Shown: in pieces, positions 17,823 through 25,771 of the stretch
How the letters are laid out: every line of letters begins with the position of its first letter
Position numbering within the stretch: position 1 is the first letter of the stretch
From: Brevibacterium sp. HMSC07C04
GTDB lineage: Bacteria; Actinomycetota; Actinomycetes; Actinomycetales; Brevibacteriaceae
Reading direction: 5' to 3'
NCBI RefSeq assembly: GCF_001815905.1
Contig: NZ_KV823279.1
Coordinates: forward strand, 1-50,179
DNA: 50,179 nt
Made by a program: the position numbers and the translations under genes
The notes under the pieces: generated by a model
The model's input: only the letters and a program-made list of their open reading frames with translations
Databases searched by the model: none
What the model was told of the DNA's origin: nothing

Positions 17823-17914
17823 CGGGACGCGGCGGTGCCGGGGAGCGTGCGTGCACCTTCCTGTCGTCACCCCCGCAGGCCACCGGCCGGGGTCGTACGG
17901 ATCAGGAGGACATG

Positions 17915-18418
17915 ATGGACGCACAGCAGGCGCAGATGCAGACCGGCACCTCGGTGCGCGGCTACATCGCCACCGAACCGAAGCTCACCTACGGCAAGAC
18001 GGGCATCGCCCGCTTCTACGCCCGGTTCAAGCAGTTGCACTCCCGGCCGGAGGAGGACGGGTCCTGGACGCGGCTGCCGCCGTCGTTCCACAACCTGGTC
18101 ATCTTCGGTCAGGAAGCCGAATATGCCTACCAGAACTTCAACAAGCGCGACCCGTTCCTCGCCTCCGGCTACCAGCACACCCCCGAGCCCGGACACGATG
18201 GGACGCTCCGGGAAGAGGAGTTCGTCGCCGATGTCATCCGCCATACCTGGCCGAACGCCTCCGGGCCCGGCCAGGGCCTGAACCGGACGCCACCCCAGCG
18301 CTCCCAGGCCCAGGAGGCCCCGCAGCGGCAACCCGCCACGGTGGACAACGCCGGGCAGGCTTTCGACCCGCCCCAGCGGCCAGTACAGGCACCACCGAGC
18401 GCGGTGGTCGGACGATGA
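17915..18418 (+). CDS. Single-stranded DNA-binding protein-like, truncated tail
   Basis: 167 residues from the second of two adjacent ATGs; AGGAGGA ends four bases upstream of 17915 and is too close to 17912. The N-terminal OB-fold pattern is visible: VRGYIATEPKLTYGKTGIARFYARF, with NLVIFGQEAEYAYQNFNKRD further on, corresponding to the strand and W/F-rich surface of SSB proteins. The tail is Gln/Pro-rich and lacks the acidic D-D-x-x-F end that recruits partner enzymes. An ICE-borne SSB would protect the transferred single strand. It overlaps the following gene by four bases (ATGA). Confidence 0.7.
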   Translation: MDAQQAQMQTGTSVRGYIATEPKLTYGKTGIARFYARFKQLHSRPEEDGSWTRLPPSFHNLVIFGQEAEYAYQNFNKRDPFLASGYQHTPEPGHDGTLREEEFVADVIRHTWPNASGPGQGLNRTPPQRSQAQEAPQRQPATVDNAGQAFDPPQRPVQAPPSAVVGR

Positions 18419-19002
18419 GCACCGACCACGACGACCCGCACGACGAGACCCCGCCCATGGGGCCCTTCGACGGGGAGGAGTTCACCCAGCCTCGCCCGGC
18501 ACCGATGGCCGATGACCCGCCGGCCCCGGTCAACTGGAACTTGTTGCGCGCGGACGAGGCGGAGTTCGCCTGGCTCGAGCTCAACGCCTGGGTCGATTGG
18601 CTCCGCCACACCTACGGACTCCCGGCCTCGGTGATCCCACCGATGTGGCACCGCCACGCCGAACTTGTGTGGGAACTTTCCGCGCTGCACACGCACTGGC
18701 TGTGCGCCTACGACCCGGAGCAGAACGGGAGCGCGGCGCTGGGCTGGCACAGGGATTTTGCCGATGCCCGCCAGCGGCTGCGCGACTGGGTCGCCGCTTC
18801 CGGGACCCGGCTTGACCGCGACCGGCCCACCCGGCAGACGACCTGGCCGGGCGAAGAGGCCGCCGGGCCGATCGAGGAGACCCCGATCACCGATCGGGAC
18901 GAGGACTTCGTCGCCTTCGTCCTCGACGATGTCGAACGGCGCCGGAAAGCCGAGGAAGCGGTCTACCAGCGCATCAACCCGGACACCGGCGAGATCACCT
19001 GA
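18415..19002 (+). CDS. DUF4913-family protein
   Basis: 195 residues, starting in the ATGA overlap with the SSB-like gene. After a charged, Pro-rich N-terminus it contains VNWNLLRADEAEFAWLELN, LRHTYGLPASVIPPMWHRH, ELVWELSALHTHWL, YDPEQNGSAALGWHRDF and RLRDWVAASGTRLDRDRP, which together are the DUF4913 pattern found in actinobacterial ICEs and plasmids. It is soluble and Trp-rich; the function is unknown. Translational coupling to an SSB-like protein suggests a role in element DNA maintenance or transfer. A strong hairpin follows the stop. Confidence 0.8.
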   Translation: MSTDHDDPHDETPPMGPFDGEEFTQPRPAPMADDPPAPVNWNLLRADEAEFAWLELNAWVDWLRHTYGLPASVIPPMWHRHAELVWELSALHTHWLCAYDPEQNGSAALGWHRDFADARQRLRDWVAASGTRLDRDRPTRQTTWPGEEAAGPIEETPITDRDEDFVAFVLDDVERRRKAEEAVYQRINPDTGEIT

Positions 19003-19021
19003 CCCACACCCCGAACCCGGA

Positions 19022-19050
19022 GGGGCCGGCACCACACTGGTGCCGGCCCC
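19022..19050. terminator. Bidirectional terminator hairpin
   Basis: A perfect 13-bp inverted repeat, GGGGCCGGCACCA / TGGTGCCGGCCCC, with a 3-base loop lies between the convergent genes ending at 19002 and 19073. Confidence 0.8.
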
Positions 19051-19072
19051 GCCAGCGCGTCGACCACGGGTG

Positions 19073-19804
19073 TCAGTCGGTCAGGGAGCGGCCGCGCACC
19101 GGCCCTTGCGCAGGCCCGGCCGTGTGGTCGAAGGACGGCACCGCACGCTCAAGGCGTACGGCCTCCCCGCGAGGAGTAGCCGGAACGTTTAGTGCGGTGG
19201 AGGACAAGTCGCAGCCGCCCCAGGGTGAGCGGCCCGGTACGTGACGGGTGCCGTACGGTGCCCGTTCGGTGATGATTGGAGCGCCGGGTATCTGCATGTG
19301 CTGCGGGTAGCGCTCGGTGATCCAGACGCGCCCGACCTTGCTCAGGCCGGTCTCGGTGCGCGCGATCACCTTGCCGGGGACCACGGGAAGATCCCGCCAG
19401 CCCGGAAGCGCGTGGTCGTGCCACGCCTCGACCGCGGCGTTCTCGTTGCCCGCGATGGAGTGCCAGCCGCACGGCTCACAGATCATCTGATAGAGGAGAT
19501 CGCCGGGCCCTTCCTCCCCGTGGTCGGGCCGTAGTTCCGCGGTGAACATCTCCCCGGCGTGCTCGCCCAGCTCGGTGCGCTGGTCGTGGGCGATGTCGCG
19601 ATGCCACATGTGACTGCGGGCGTAGGAGTCGAAGTGGCTGTAGAGGAAGCACCAGTGCTCGAAAGCTCCGACCAGCTCGCTCGGCGGGTAGTAGTCCGTG
19701 GTGAAGTGCAGCGGTGCGCCCTGCCACTGCCCGGCATGCTGACGGGCCTCCTCGCGGGCGAGCTCGTCGAAGTCGAACGCCAACTGCCCATCGGATGCAG
19801 CCAT
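19073..19804 (-). CDS. DUF6349-like protein
   Basis: 243 residues; the start is the ATG at 19804 with GGAGGTGA upstream. The N-terminus GQLAFDFDELAREEA is followed by APLHFTTDYYPPSELVGAFEHW, SHMWHRDIAH, MFTAELRPDHG, YQMICEPCGWHSIAGNENAAVEAWHDHALPGW, a set I associate with DUF6349 proteins of actinobacterial mobile DNA. The C-x-x-C and clustered His suggest metal binding, but this is not proven. The early QLAFDFD resembles the QLEFDLW at 12069, so this may be a common short motif in proteins of this element. It is transcribed opposite to its neighbours. Confidence 0.65.
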   Translation of the reverse strand: MAASDGQLAFDFDELAREEARQHAGQWQGAPLHFTTDYYPPSELVGAFEHWCFLYSHFDSYARSHMWHRDIAHDQRTELGEHAGEMFTAELRPDHGEEGPGDLLYQMICEPCGWHSIAGNENAAVEAWHDHALPGWRDLPVVPGKVIARTETGLSKVGRVWITERYPQHMQIPGAPIITERAPYGTRHVPGRSPWGGCDLSSTALNVPATPRGEAVRLERAVPSFDHTAGPAQGPVRGRSLTD

Positions 19805-19976
19805 GGTCCCGGTCACCTCCCACCGGCCAGGTACACCACTGTTGCCGGTCGCGCGCCGGGCAGTGCCCTTCCGTTCGGCCGGCGGGCGGGGTAAAATCTG
19901 GGGCACGGCGGCAGTGAAAATTGCCTGCGCTACCAGCCCGACTGGTGGCTGACGACCCCAAGGAGCCGCTTGGGCT

Positions 19977-20018
19977 AGTCCTTCTATACGTGACGTCGCC
20001 GTCCACGTAGGAAGGACT
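19977..20018 (+). promoter_or_regulatory. Stem-loop overlapping the ribosome-binding site of the 20024 gene
   Basis: The arms AGTCCTTC-TA-TACGTG and CACGTA-G-GAAGGACT pair around an 11-base loop. The 3' arm contains GGAAGGA, the likely Shine-Dalgarno sequence of the GTG start at 20024. The hairpin would mask that site when folded. No other function is visible. Confidence 0.5.
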
Positions 20019-20023
20019 GTGTC

Positions 20024-20440
20024 GTGCTTGCTCTCATCTGGTTCGCCGCCATCGCCGTGGGCGTGTTCATCACCACCCGCTACACCCTGGTCATCAGCCC
20101 GTGGCTGCCCAGCAACCTCATCCTCAACGCCATCCGCACCCGGCGCGGCCTTAAATGGGGCGTGCCCGCGATGCTGCTGGCGATCCCGTACTTCGCGATC
20201 GCCTACTGGTGCACCGTCGCCATCGACACCGGCGCCACTGGTCTGCTCCACCTCGTCGTGCTCATCTGCATCATCTCCGGGTTCAAGTTCATCTGGATCG
20301 GCCCCCTCAGCCTCATCCACCTCGCCGCGGCCCGCCTCCGCGAACACGCCCAGCATCGGCGCGACACATGCGGCGCCTCGGAGGACAGCCACACGCCCGC
20401 GAACGTATCTACCGCTGAGCCCGTCAACGCTGGGAACTGA
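20024..20440 (+). CDS. Small integral membrane protein, ICE-encoded
   Basis: 138 residues from GTG after GGAAGGACTGTGTC. Three hydrophobic stretches are visible: LALIWFAAIAVGVFITT (residues 2-18), WGVPAMLLAIPYFAIAYW (about 45-62) and LLHLVVLICIISGFKFIWIGPLSLIHLAAA (about 73-102, possibly two short helices). The C-terminal 35 residues are polar. There is no signature of a known transporter. It lies in the divergent gap opposite the DUF6349-like gene, and a hairpin covers its ribosome-binding site. Surface exclusion or entry-exclusion proteins of conjugative elements are often small membrane proteins, but nothing here proves that role. The 275 bp after its stop (20441-20715) show no gene. Confidence 0.65.
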   Translation: MLALIWFAAIAVGVFITTRYTLVISPWLPSNLILNAIRTRRGLKWGVPAMLLAIPYFAIAYWCTVAIDTGATGLLHLVVLICIISGFKFIWIGPLSLIHLAAARLREHAQHRRDTCGASEDSHTPANVSTAEPVNAGN

Positions 20441-20715
20441 GACGAGCGGCCCAGACTAGTAGTCCCGTACGATCGGCGACGTCGCTGATCAGTACCCTGC
20501 TGGCCTCCTGGCCCGCGGCCGGGCCCCGTTGCACGCCCCGATCACGGCAAGGCCATAGTCTCCGTGCGAGTCGGGGGCGGCCGGGGCCGTCGAGCACGAC
20601 CTTTAGGGTCTCAGGGGCTCCGTATAGCGCACAGCTGCCCGACGACCATTCCTCGCAAGGAACCGGAAGTTCCCCGCACATTTAGCCGTTCCCGACCAGT
20701 GCCAGAGACCGGTTG

Positions 20716-21582
20716 CTAATTTTGTAGTGCCCGGGCGTCGAGGAACACAATCTGTCGATGCTCCTCGTCCTCGGAATCGAGTAATGGATCGGGCACCTCA
20801 TCGGCGGGTTCCATGATGCGGAATCCCTCGGTCTCGCTGGCGACAAAGTCCGTGAGTTCTCCCTGGAAGCGTCCATCTTCATCGATCGAGTTGGCCGCGT
20901 CAGCCAGCGCGGAACGAACGTCATCTCTCGACAGCTGCATGCGCCCCTGGACGTGCTCGCTCGGCACTCGGACGACCTGGGGCCAGTCTGGCTCCCCGCA
21001 CCGGCCCAGCCGCGTCCAGAAGTCTCTCCACTCATAGATGACTGGTGGCTTCACGCCTGTACCCCATCGAGCAGTCACACGGCCTCTTGGGCCGACGGTG
21101 AAAAGCACGAGCCTTTCACGTTTTCCCCGAACCGTACTGCCGTGGGCGGCGACTTCTTTACTGAGAACCTTCGCGACCTGCTTCGCGGTGAGCACGATCA
21201 TCCATTCAGCGAACCACCATTTGTGTCCACTGCGAGAGAATGCTATATCCGTGGCGGGCACGCCGGAACTGTGAGCGGCGGGCTTGAGTTCACCGGACCA
21301 GGTCGGCCGAGGGATCACGTAATACACCGGGACATCGGACCGCAAGTAGTCTATGAGCTGCCCGATATCCACGATGACTTTGTGCCGACCCTTGGCGCCC
21401 GGAGTAGTGGTCTTCAACTCGAGCTGAACAGCTTTGCCCGGTAGGTGGGGAAGCGATTGAACGTCGACATCCTCGCCCCGAACGGGCCACCATAATGCCG
21501 CGTTGGACCGGTAACGGTAGGTGAGGTACTGGCTCACCCAATGCTCAAGCGTCTTCTCAGGAACTGATACATTCAAGTGCAT
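20716..21582 (-). CDS. Candidate PD-(D/E)XK nuclease-like cargo protein
   Basis: 288 residues from the ATG at 21582 with AAAGGGGGG upstream; an ATG 30 bases earlier is less likely. The N-terminal third reads TLEHWVSQYLTYRYRSNAA, WWPVRGEDVDVQSL, AVQLELKTTTPG and VDIGQLIDYL. The order acidic residue (GEDVD), E-L-K, then Q-x-x-x-Y fits a PD-(D/E)XK restriction-like core. The rest shows no known domain; it has basic strands and an acidic C-terminus (DPLLDSEDEEH). It is likely a defence or mobile-element nuclease, but only the motif spacing supports this. GC content here is lower than in the transfer genes, consistent with separately acquired cargo next to Lsr2. Confidence 0.5.
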   Translation of the reverse strand: MHLNVSVPEKTLEHWVSQYLTYRYRSNAALWWPVRGEDVDVQSLPHLPGKAVQLELKTTTPGAKGRHKVIVDIGQLIDYLRSDVPVYYVIPRPTWSGELKPAAHSSGVPATDIAFSRSGHKWWFAEWMIVLTAKQVAKVLSKEVAAHGSTVRGKRERLVLFTVGPRGRVTARWGTGVKPPVIYEWRDFWTRLGRCGEPDWPQVVRVPSEHVQGRMQLSRDDVRSALADAANSIDEDGRFQGELTDFVASETEGFRIMEPADEVPDPLLDSEDEEHRQIVFLDARALQN

Positions 21583-21593
21583 GGCCCCCCTTT

Positions 21594-21752
21594 CTACCTT
21601 CGACGTGTGCATGCCTTCAAACCCATGGTAATTGGCTTGTCGTTCTCGGCTGCATCCGGATTCCTTCGTCCGGTTAGAGGATCTCGACTGGCCCGGTTAC
21701 GGGGGATGGAGGTTGTGTGCTTCCTGCTCCAACGGTTGGTTGCGTTTGTCAG
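21594..21752 (-). CDS. Possible 52-residue basic micro-ORF between lsr2 and the nuclease-like gene
   Basis: An excellent Shine-Dalgarno sequence (AAGGAGG) precedes a CTG codon at 21752; a GTG two codons earlier is too close to it. The frame then runs 52 codons and stops 11 bases before the nuclease-like ATG. The peptide is rich in Arg, Lys, Asn and Thr and ends KACTRRR. A CTG start is non-canonical, so this could be a leader peptide, a decayed gene or chance. Confidence 0.2.
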   Translation of the reverse strand: MTNATNRWSRKHTTSIPRNRASRDPLTGRRNPDAAENDKPITMGLKACTRRR

Positions 21753-21766
21753 CTGCACCTCCTTAA

Positions 21767-21780
21767 TGACGTCGACGTCA
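21767..21780. promoter_or_regulatory. Perfect 14-bp palindrome, candidate operator
   Basis: TGACGTCGACGTCA is a perfect palindrome located 31 bases after the lsr2 stop and upstream of the micro-ORF and nuclease-like gene. Its position fits an operator for that downstream unit. No cognate regulator is identified. Confidence 0.35.
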
Positions 21781-21810
21781 GGGCGTGCCCGATAAGCGAG
21801 TCGAAGGCGA

Positions 21811-22164
21811 TTAGCGAGATGCGGTATAGGCGTCGATCACGTCGTTAGACACCCGCCCACGATCGGAGACCTCAAATCCGTTCTTCTGCGCCCATGTCCG
21901 AATCTCGGCCAGAGGGTAACCGCTGCGCTGATGCGAGGCACTGCCCTGCTTGCGCCGTGCACGGGGTGCGCGGTTGGGACTGATCTTCCGAGCCGCGTTC
22001 ACGTACGTGTCCAGCGCGTCTCGAAGTTCCTGCGCGTGAGCATTGGTGAGGTCGATTTCGTAGGAGCGGTAATCGATGCTGAAGGTGACCGTCTCGCCTT
22101 TCCCAGGCTCAAGGACAGTACCGTCCACATCATCCACCAGCTGTTCAATGATCTTCTTGCCCAT
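21811..22164 (-). CDS. lsr2: Lsr2-family nucleoid-associated xenogeneic silencer
   Basis: 117 residues, ATG at 22164. The N-terminal half (KKIIEQLVDDVDGT, GETVTFSIDYRSYEIDLT, NAHAQELRDALDTYV) is the Lsr2 dimerisation domain. A basic linker (RAPRARRKQG) leads to the C-terminal DNA-binding domain with YPLAEIRTWAQKNGFEV and the AT-hook-like RGR (DRGRVSNDVIDAY). Length and order match Lsr2 throughout. Lsr2 binds AT-rich DNA and silences acquired genes. An element-borne copy may adjust expression of the element or of the host, alongside a chromosomal copy that would lie outside the window. It lies between the recombinase and the nuclease-like cargo. Confidence 0.92.
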   Translation of the reverse strand: MGKKIIEQLVDDVDGTVLEPGKGETVTFSIDYRSYEIDLTNAHAQELRDALDTYVNAARKISPNRAPRARRKQGSASHQRSGYPLAEIRTWAQKNGFEVSDRGRVSNDVIDAYTASR

Positions 22165-22225
22165 GAGGGCGAGTCTATGCGCTCACGTTCCCCAGGGCTC
22201 GGGGGAACCGTCGCACCTGTCTGGT

Positions 22226-22528
22226 ATGACACCCACGAGCAGCGAACCCGAGTCAACCGCGGCGGCGACCTCGATGGCTCAGCATGAGGCGCTCAGCCAG
22301 CCCCACGGGCCGTGTCATCAGCCAGCAGAGTCAGCCGAAATGGACTGCCCACCTGTCGCTGCCCTCGACGGAGTCGTGCCTTCCCGCGCGTACAGTGCCT
22401 TCACAGCCGGGTGGTCCGCCGGTATCTTCCGACGGACCGCCCACCCCGCCTCCGCGGAGCTGATCGATGATGTAGCGACGATGCTCGATGCCGTGCACGT
22501 CGCCGACAGCCTCACTGCACGGGAATAA
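22226..22528 (+). CDS. Small hypothetical protein convergent with the recombinase
   Basis: 100 residues from an ATG at 22226 without an obvious ribosome-binding site. The second half is coherent (SRAYSAFTAGWSAGIFRRTA, then SAELIDDVATMLDAVHVADSL), suggesting an amphipathic helical protein. The first half is Ser/Thr/Ala-rich. It is divergent from lsr2 with a 61-bp gap, and its 3' end overlaps the 3' end of the recombinase gene by 17 bases. No family is recognised. It could be a small accessory (directionality) factor by location, but that is speculative. Confidence 0.45.
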   Translation: MTPTSSEPESTAAATSMAQHEALSQPHGPCHQPAESAEMDCPPVAALDGVVPSRAYSAFTAGWSAGIFRRTAHPASAELIDDVATMLDAVHVADSLTARE

Positions 22529-24167
22529 TCTGCAGCCGCTCTTCGACGGCTGCCTTGATCGGGAGCACATCGATGCGATGGATCAGCCGCCGCAGATAGG
22601 CCCGCTTCTCCTTGATGTCGCGACCCTTCCACGATGCGATGAGAGTCGGCCCATCTTCGAAGGGGATCTCATCGAGCTCCATGGCGTCCAGTCGTCGCTG
22701 TAGGGACTCCACGCGAGCCTGGGCGTCCTCGATCAGTGAGAGGAGCACTGTCACCATCGCGCCACGGTACTCACCGGTGCCCTGCTTGGCGACGAGAGTA
22801 TCCCTCTCTGCCTTGGCCTCATCGAGCTGAGCGAGCATCTCGTTGATTCCCGTATCGGAGCGCGCAGCTCGGCGGCGCGCCCGAGCCTTCTCCAGTGCCT
22901 CGTCGGTGATCTGCGAGAAGAACCATCCCAGCACGAACGCCTCGGCACGCTCCGCATTGACCGTGCAACCGCCCGAGCAACTGCCCGGGCCGTTCCTCCG
23001 GTTCGCCTGGCAGGTGTACTCAAACGCTTTCACCGACTCTCCAGAGGCCTTCTTCCAGTACTTCTGCTTCCCATACAGGGATGCCCCGCATTGGCAGTAC
23101 AGCAAACCGGTCAGCAGCCACTCATGTGAGCCCCACGGCCGCCTGGTCTTCGACGTCCTCGCCTGTTCCAGCAACCTCCGCACGCGCAACCACGTGGCAC
23201 GATCACACACCGGCTCATGAGCAATCACGGGCTCTCCTGACGCGTCACGAGCGATGTAGTCCAACAGCTCGACACTCACCCCCCGCTGGTGCTCGGGGAC
23301 CTTCCGCATCCGATAGCCAATCATCCGCGGAGACACCAGGTACCGACGAATGTTTCCCTCATACAATGGCCTACCCTTCGCAGTCGTGATCCCGTACTGC
23401 TCCTGCCAGTGCCGACCGATCTGAGCGAGGCTCTTCCCAGCCAGCACCATGTCCACAGCGTCCTTCAAAGCTGGATGCTCGACCGGATGCGGTACCAGCC
23501 GGACCCCGGAGCGGCCGAACTCGTCAACCACCCGCGGACCCGCCTTCCACCCGAAGGGCAACATGCCACCGTGGATGAAGCCAGCCTCGGCGAGATGCCT
23601 CTTCGACGCGAGCTGTCGCTCGCTCATCGCGTCGGTTTCGACCTCGGCCAGTAGCGCCTTGATCCCGGTCACCAGCTTGGCGCCCGCCGTCGCCGTGTTC
23701 AGCTCGTCAGCGCTGTCCTGGTGCGAGACCAGATAGACCCCCGCTTGCTGGCACTGCGCGATCCACTCGATCGTCTTCGCCGCGATCCGGTTGGTGCGAT
23801 CGAGCTTCCAGAACGCCAACGCCGGAACTTTCTCGGCCTTGATGTCCTGGTTGAGCTGTCGCCACCCCTTCCGAGTGCGAGCCGCGGACTTGCTGGCTGA
23901 GTCGTTGTCGATGTACTCGCCCATGATCGTCCAGCCGCCCTCTGCTGCCAGCTTCCGGGTCAGGTCAAGCCGCTGCCGCTCGATCGCATCGGCCTTGTCC
24001 TTGTGGTACTTCGACAGCCGCAAGTACAGGTAGATCGGCCTCGTTCCCGGCAACGGCTCGTCCGGTCCAGTCCGGGTGAACGCCGGGTATACCACCGACC
24101 GCGTAGCTCGTCCGGGCCGCGCGTTCGGGCCGGGACGACGCTCCGTCGTGCTCGTGTTCGTTGCCAT
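22512..24167 (-). CDS. Large serine recombinase (element integrase)
   Basis: 551 residues from the ATG at 24167, with a textbook AAGGAGGT upstream. The resolvase catalytic domain starts at IYLYLRLSKYHKD with the nucleophile at about Ser52; AFWKLDRTNR carries the conserved Arg. The recombinase domain follows (KSLAQIGRHWQEQYGI, YEGNIRRYLVSPRMIGYR), then a zinc ribbon with CQCGASLYGK and two further Cys in the CSGGC region, then a coiled coil (ARVESLQRRLDAMELDE). This is the layout of phage/ICE serine integrases, which act at attP/attB without host factors. The gene lies 44 bases from the comM junction, so it is very probably the enzyme that inserted this element. Confidence 0.93.
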   Translation of the reverse strand: MATNTSTTERRPGPNARPGRATRSVVYPAFTRTGPDEPLPGTRPIYLYLRLSKYHKDKADAIERQRLDLTRKLAAEGGWTIMGEYIDNDSASKSAARTRKGWRQLNQDIKAEKVPALAFWKLDRTNRIAAKTIEWIAQCQQAGVYLVSHQDSADELNTATAGAKLVTGIKALLAEVETDAMSERQLASKRHLAEAGFIHGGMLPFGWKAGPRVVDEFGRSGVRLVPHPVEHPALKDAVDMVLAGKSLAQIGRHWQEQYGITTAKGRPLYEGNIRRYLVSPRMIGYRMRKVPEHQRGVSVELLDYIARDASGEPVIAHEPVCDRATWLRVRRLLEQARTSKTRRPWGSHEWLLTGLLYCQCGASLYGKQKYWKKASGESVKAFEYTCQANRRNGPGSCSGGCTVNAERAEAFVLGWFFSQITDEALEKARARRRAARSDTGINEMLAQLDEAKAERDTLVAKQGTGEYRGAMVTVLLSLIEDAQARVESLQRRLDAMELDEIPFEDGPTLIASWKGRDIKEKRAYLRRLIHRIDVLPIKAAVEERLQIIPVQ

Positions 24168-24195
24168 CAGTGACCTCCTTGGAGAAGGAGGTGCA

Positions 24196-24222
24196 CTTTC
24201 CATTGCACGACTCGTCGAGGAA
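24196..24222. other. Element-chromosome junction (att site) in comM
   Basis: Read on the minus strand, comM is intact up to the codons for GVLFLDE (24211-24222 covers FLDE) and then changes to non-ComM sequence reading SCNGKC. In ComM proteins this position continues as D-E-[AC]-P-E-F. The crossover should therefore lie within a few bases of 24211. The partner site would be left of position 1, where the comM 3' part is expected. Confidence 0.75.
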
Positions 24223-25245
24223 CAGCACTCCCCTGTGGGCTTTTGACAGCACCCCGATCATCCCAGGCTTGGAACCGCCCACCATTGCCGCGGCCGTTGT
24301 CCGATGGTGTGGAGCTTCAAAAGGCGGAACGGCGTTGAGCCCGCGATCGGGATCGAATGTTCCGTCCAGGGACTGCAGGGAGCAGGCTTCCACCGCCTCG
24401 TCAGGGGCAAGCGGCGGCAGCAGGCCCGGCAGACAGCCGGCGAGCATTGTCTTTCCCGCCCCCGGCGGCCCGCTCATCAACAGGTGGTGCCCGCCGGCTG
24501 CGGCGACTTCGAGAGCCCACCGGGCATCGTCTTGACCCTGCACGTCCGCAAGGTCCCCCGGCCGCTGCGGCTCGGCAGAGCGCCGACCGCTCAGCTGCAC
24601 TGGCACGAGGTCTACGGGGCGGACGTGCCCGCCGAGGACTCTCACAGCGTCGGCCAGGCTTATGCACCCGCGCACATCGACATCGCCTGCCAATCGGGCT
24701 TCGCTTTCATTGGCCTTGGGCACGATCACTCTGCGCAGGCCTTCCCGCTGAAGCGCTGACACCATCGGCAGCACTCCGTTGACTGGGTGAATCCGACCGT
24801 CTAAGCCCAGCTCCCCAATGCACACGCACGATTGGGCACTGTCGCGGCTGACCGCGCCTTCGGCGGCAAGAAGCGCTATTGCAATGCCCAGGTCAAACGC
24901 GGTGCCCGCTTTCTTCACGCTGCCCGGCGAGAGGTTCACCGTGATGCGCTGCGCCGACAAGCTCAGTCCCACATTCGACACTGCGGCGCGGACTCGTTTG
25001 CGCGCTTCCGACACCGAAGCGTCGGGAAGACCCACGATGTCGATGCCGGGCAGACCGTTGTTGATGCTCGCCTCCACCGCTACGACCGTCCCGGACAGTC
25101 CCCACAGGGCAACCGCGCTCGTAGCCCCAATAGCCCTCGCTTTCGGCTTGATGACGGTGTATGCGGGGGCTTCACTGCCGTCTCCGGGCCCGTCAGGCCG
25201 CGTGAAGGGAGCTTCGGCTGCCGGCGCCAGTGCTTCACCAGTCAT
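24211..25245 (-). pseudogene. comM: comM (YifB/Mg-chelatase-like ATPase), 5' part cut by the ICE
   Basis: The ATG at 25245 overlaps the yraN 3' end by 11 bases. About 345 residues are ComM-like: VEASINNGLPGIDIVGLPD, SVKKAGTAFDLGIAIALL, the Walker A motif SGPPGAGKTMLA, PFEAPHHRTT, and GVLFLDE where homology stops at Walker B. ComM is usually about 500 residues, so the C-terminal third is missing here. ComM is a hexameric branch-migration helicase for natural transformation. The remaining fragment has Walker A but ends just at the acidic residues of Walker B, so it should be inactive. The frame reads on into the recombinase leader until 23965. Confidence 0.9.
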
Positions 25246-25618
25246 GGAACACCTGCTCAATGTGGGTGAGCGTGGGCGCTTGGCCCCCGAAGCAGATTCC
25301 GATGACGTCAATCCGGTAGCTGGGTATGTAGCCCTTCTGCTGTGTCACCCAGCGTGTGGCCAGGCCCTGCAGGGTGCGCAGCTTATGGAAGTCGACGGCT
25401 TCCAGCGGATCACCGGAAAATGCAGTGGAACGGGTTTTGACTTCAACGAAGACGACGTCTTCGTCGTCATAGGCGATGATGTCGATTTCACCGTCGCGAC
25501 ACCGCCAATTGCGGTCGAGGATGATCCAATCGCATTCGCGTTCAAGATAGATTGCGGCGATTTCTTCACCCCGCGCGCCCAGCGTGGTGTTGTGTGGTTT
25601 TCTCTGCGGCTCATTCAT
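25235..25618 (-). CDS. yraN: YraN/UPF0102 family nuclease-like protein
   Basis: 127 residues. LGARGEEIAAIYLERE, DGEIDIIAYDDEDVVFVEVKTRS (D...E-x-K, the restriction-like core) and RIDVIGICFGG are diagnostic of UPF0102. The Asp/Glu-x-Lys residues suggest nuclease folding, though a defined activity is not established for the family. It sits upstream of comM, the usual order in actinobacteria (yraN-comM-dprA). The 153 bp to DUF2469 upstream hold no gene. Confidence 0.9.
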   Translation of the reverse strand: MNEPQRKPHNTTLGARGEEIAAIYLERECDWIILDRNWRCRDGEIDIIAYDDEDVVFVEVKTRSTAFSGDPLEAVDFHKLRTLQGLATRWVTQQKGYIPSYRIDVIGICFGGQAPTLTHIEQVFHDW

Positions 25619-25771
25619 GCCGCCAACGGTGCCCGGCGGACCGCTTCAAGCGGCACCCCATGGAAACTGCTGGGGATAACCGGGCAGCAGTCCACAGGCT
25701 CCTTAGCCGCAGTCAGCACCAGCCCAATTGCCCCGCCGACCACCACCTCGACCGCGGCAGCGGAAACAACC

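Noticed and set aside
1..24210. Relaxase gene and oriT of the ICE
   Set aside because: No HUH or MOB motif is visible in any credible gene, and the hairpins found are better explained as terminators or leader structures. They probably lie left of the window.
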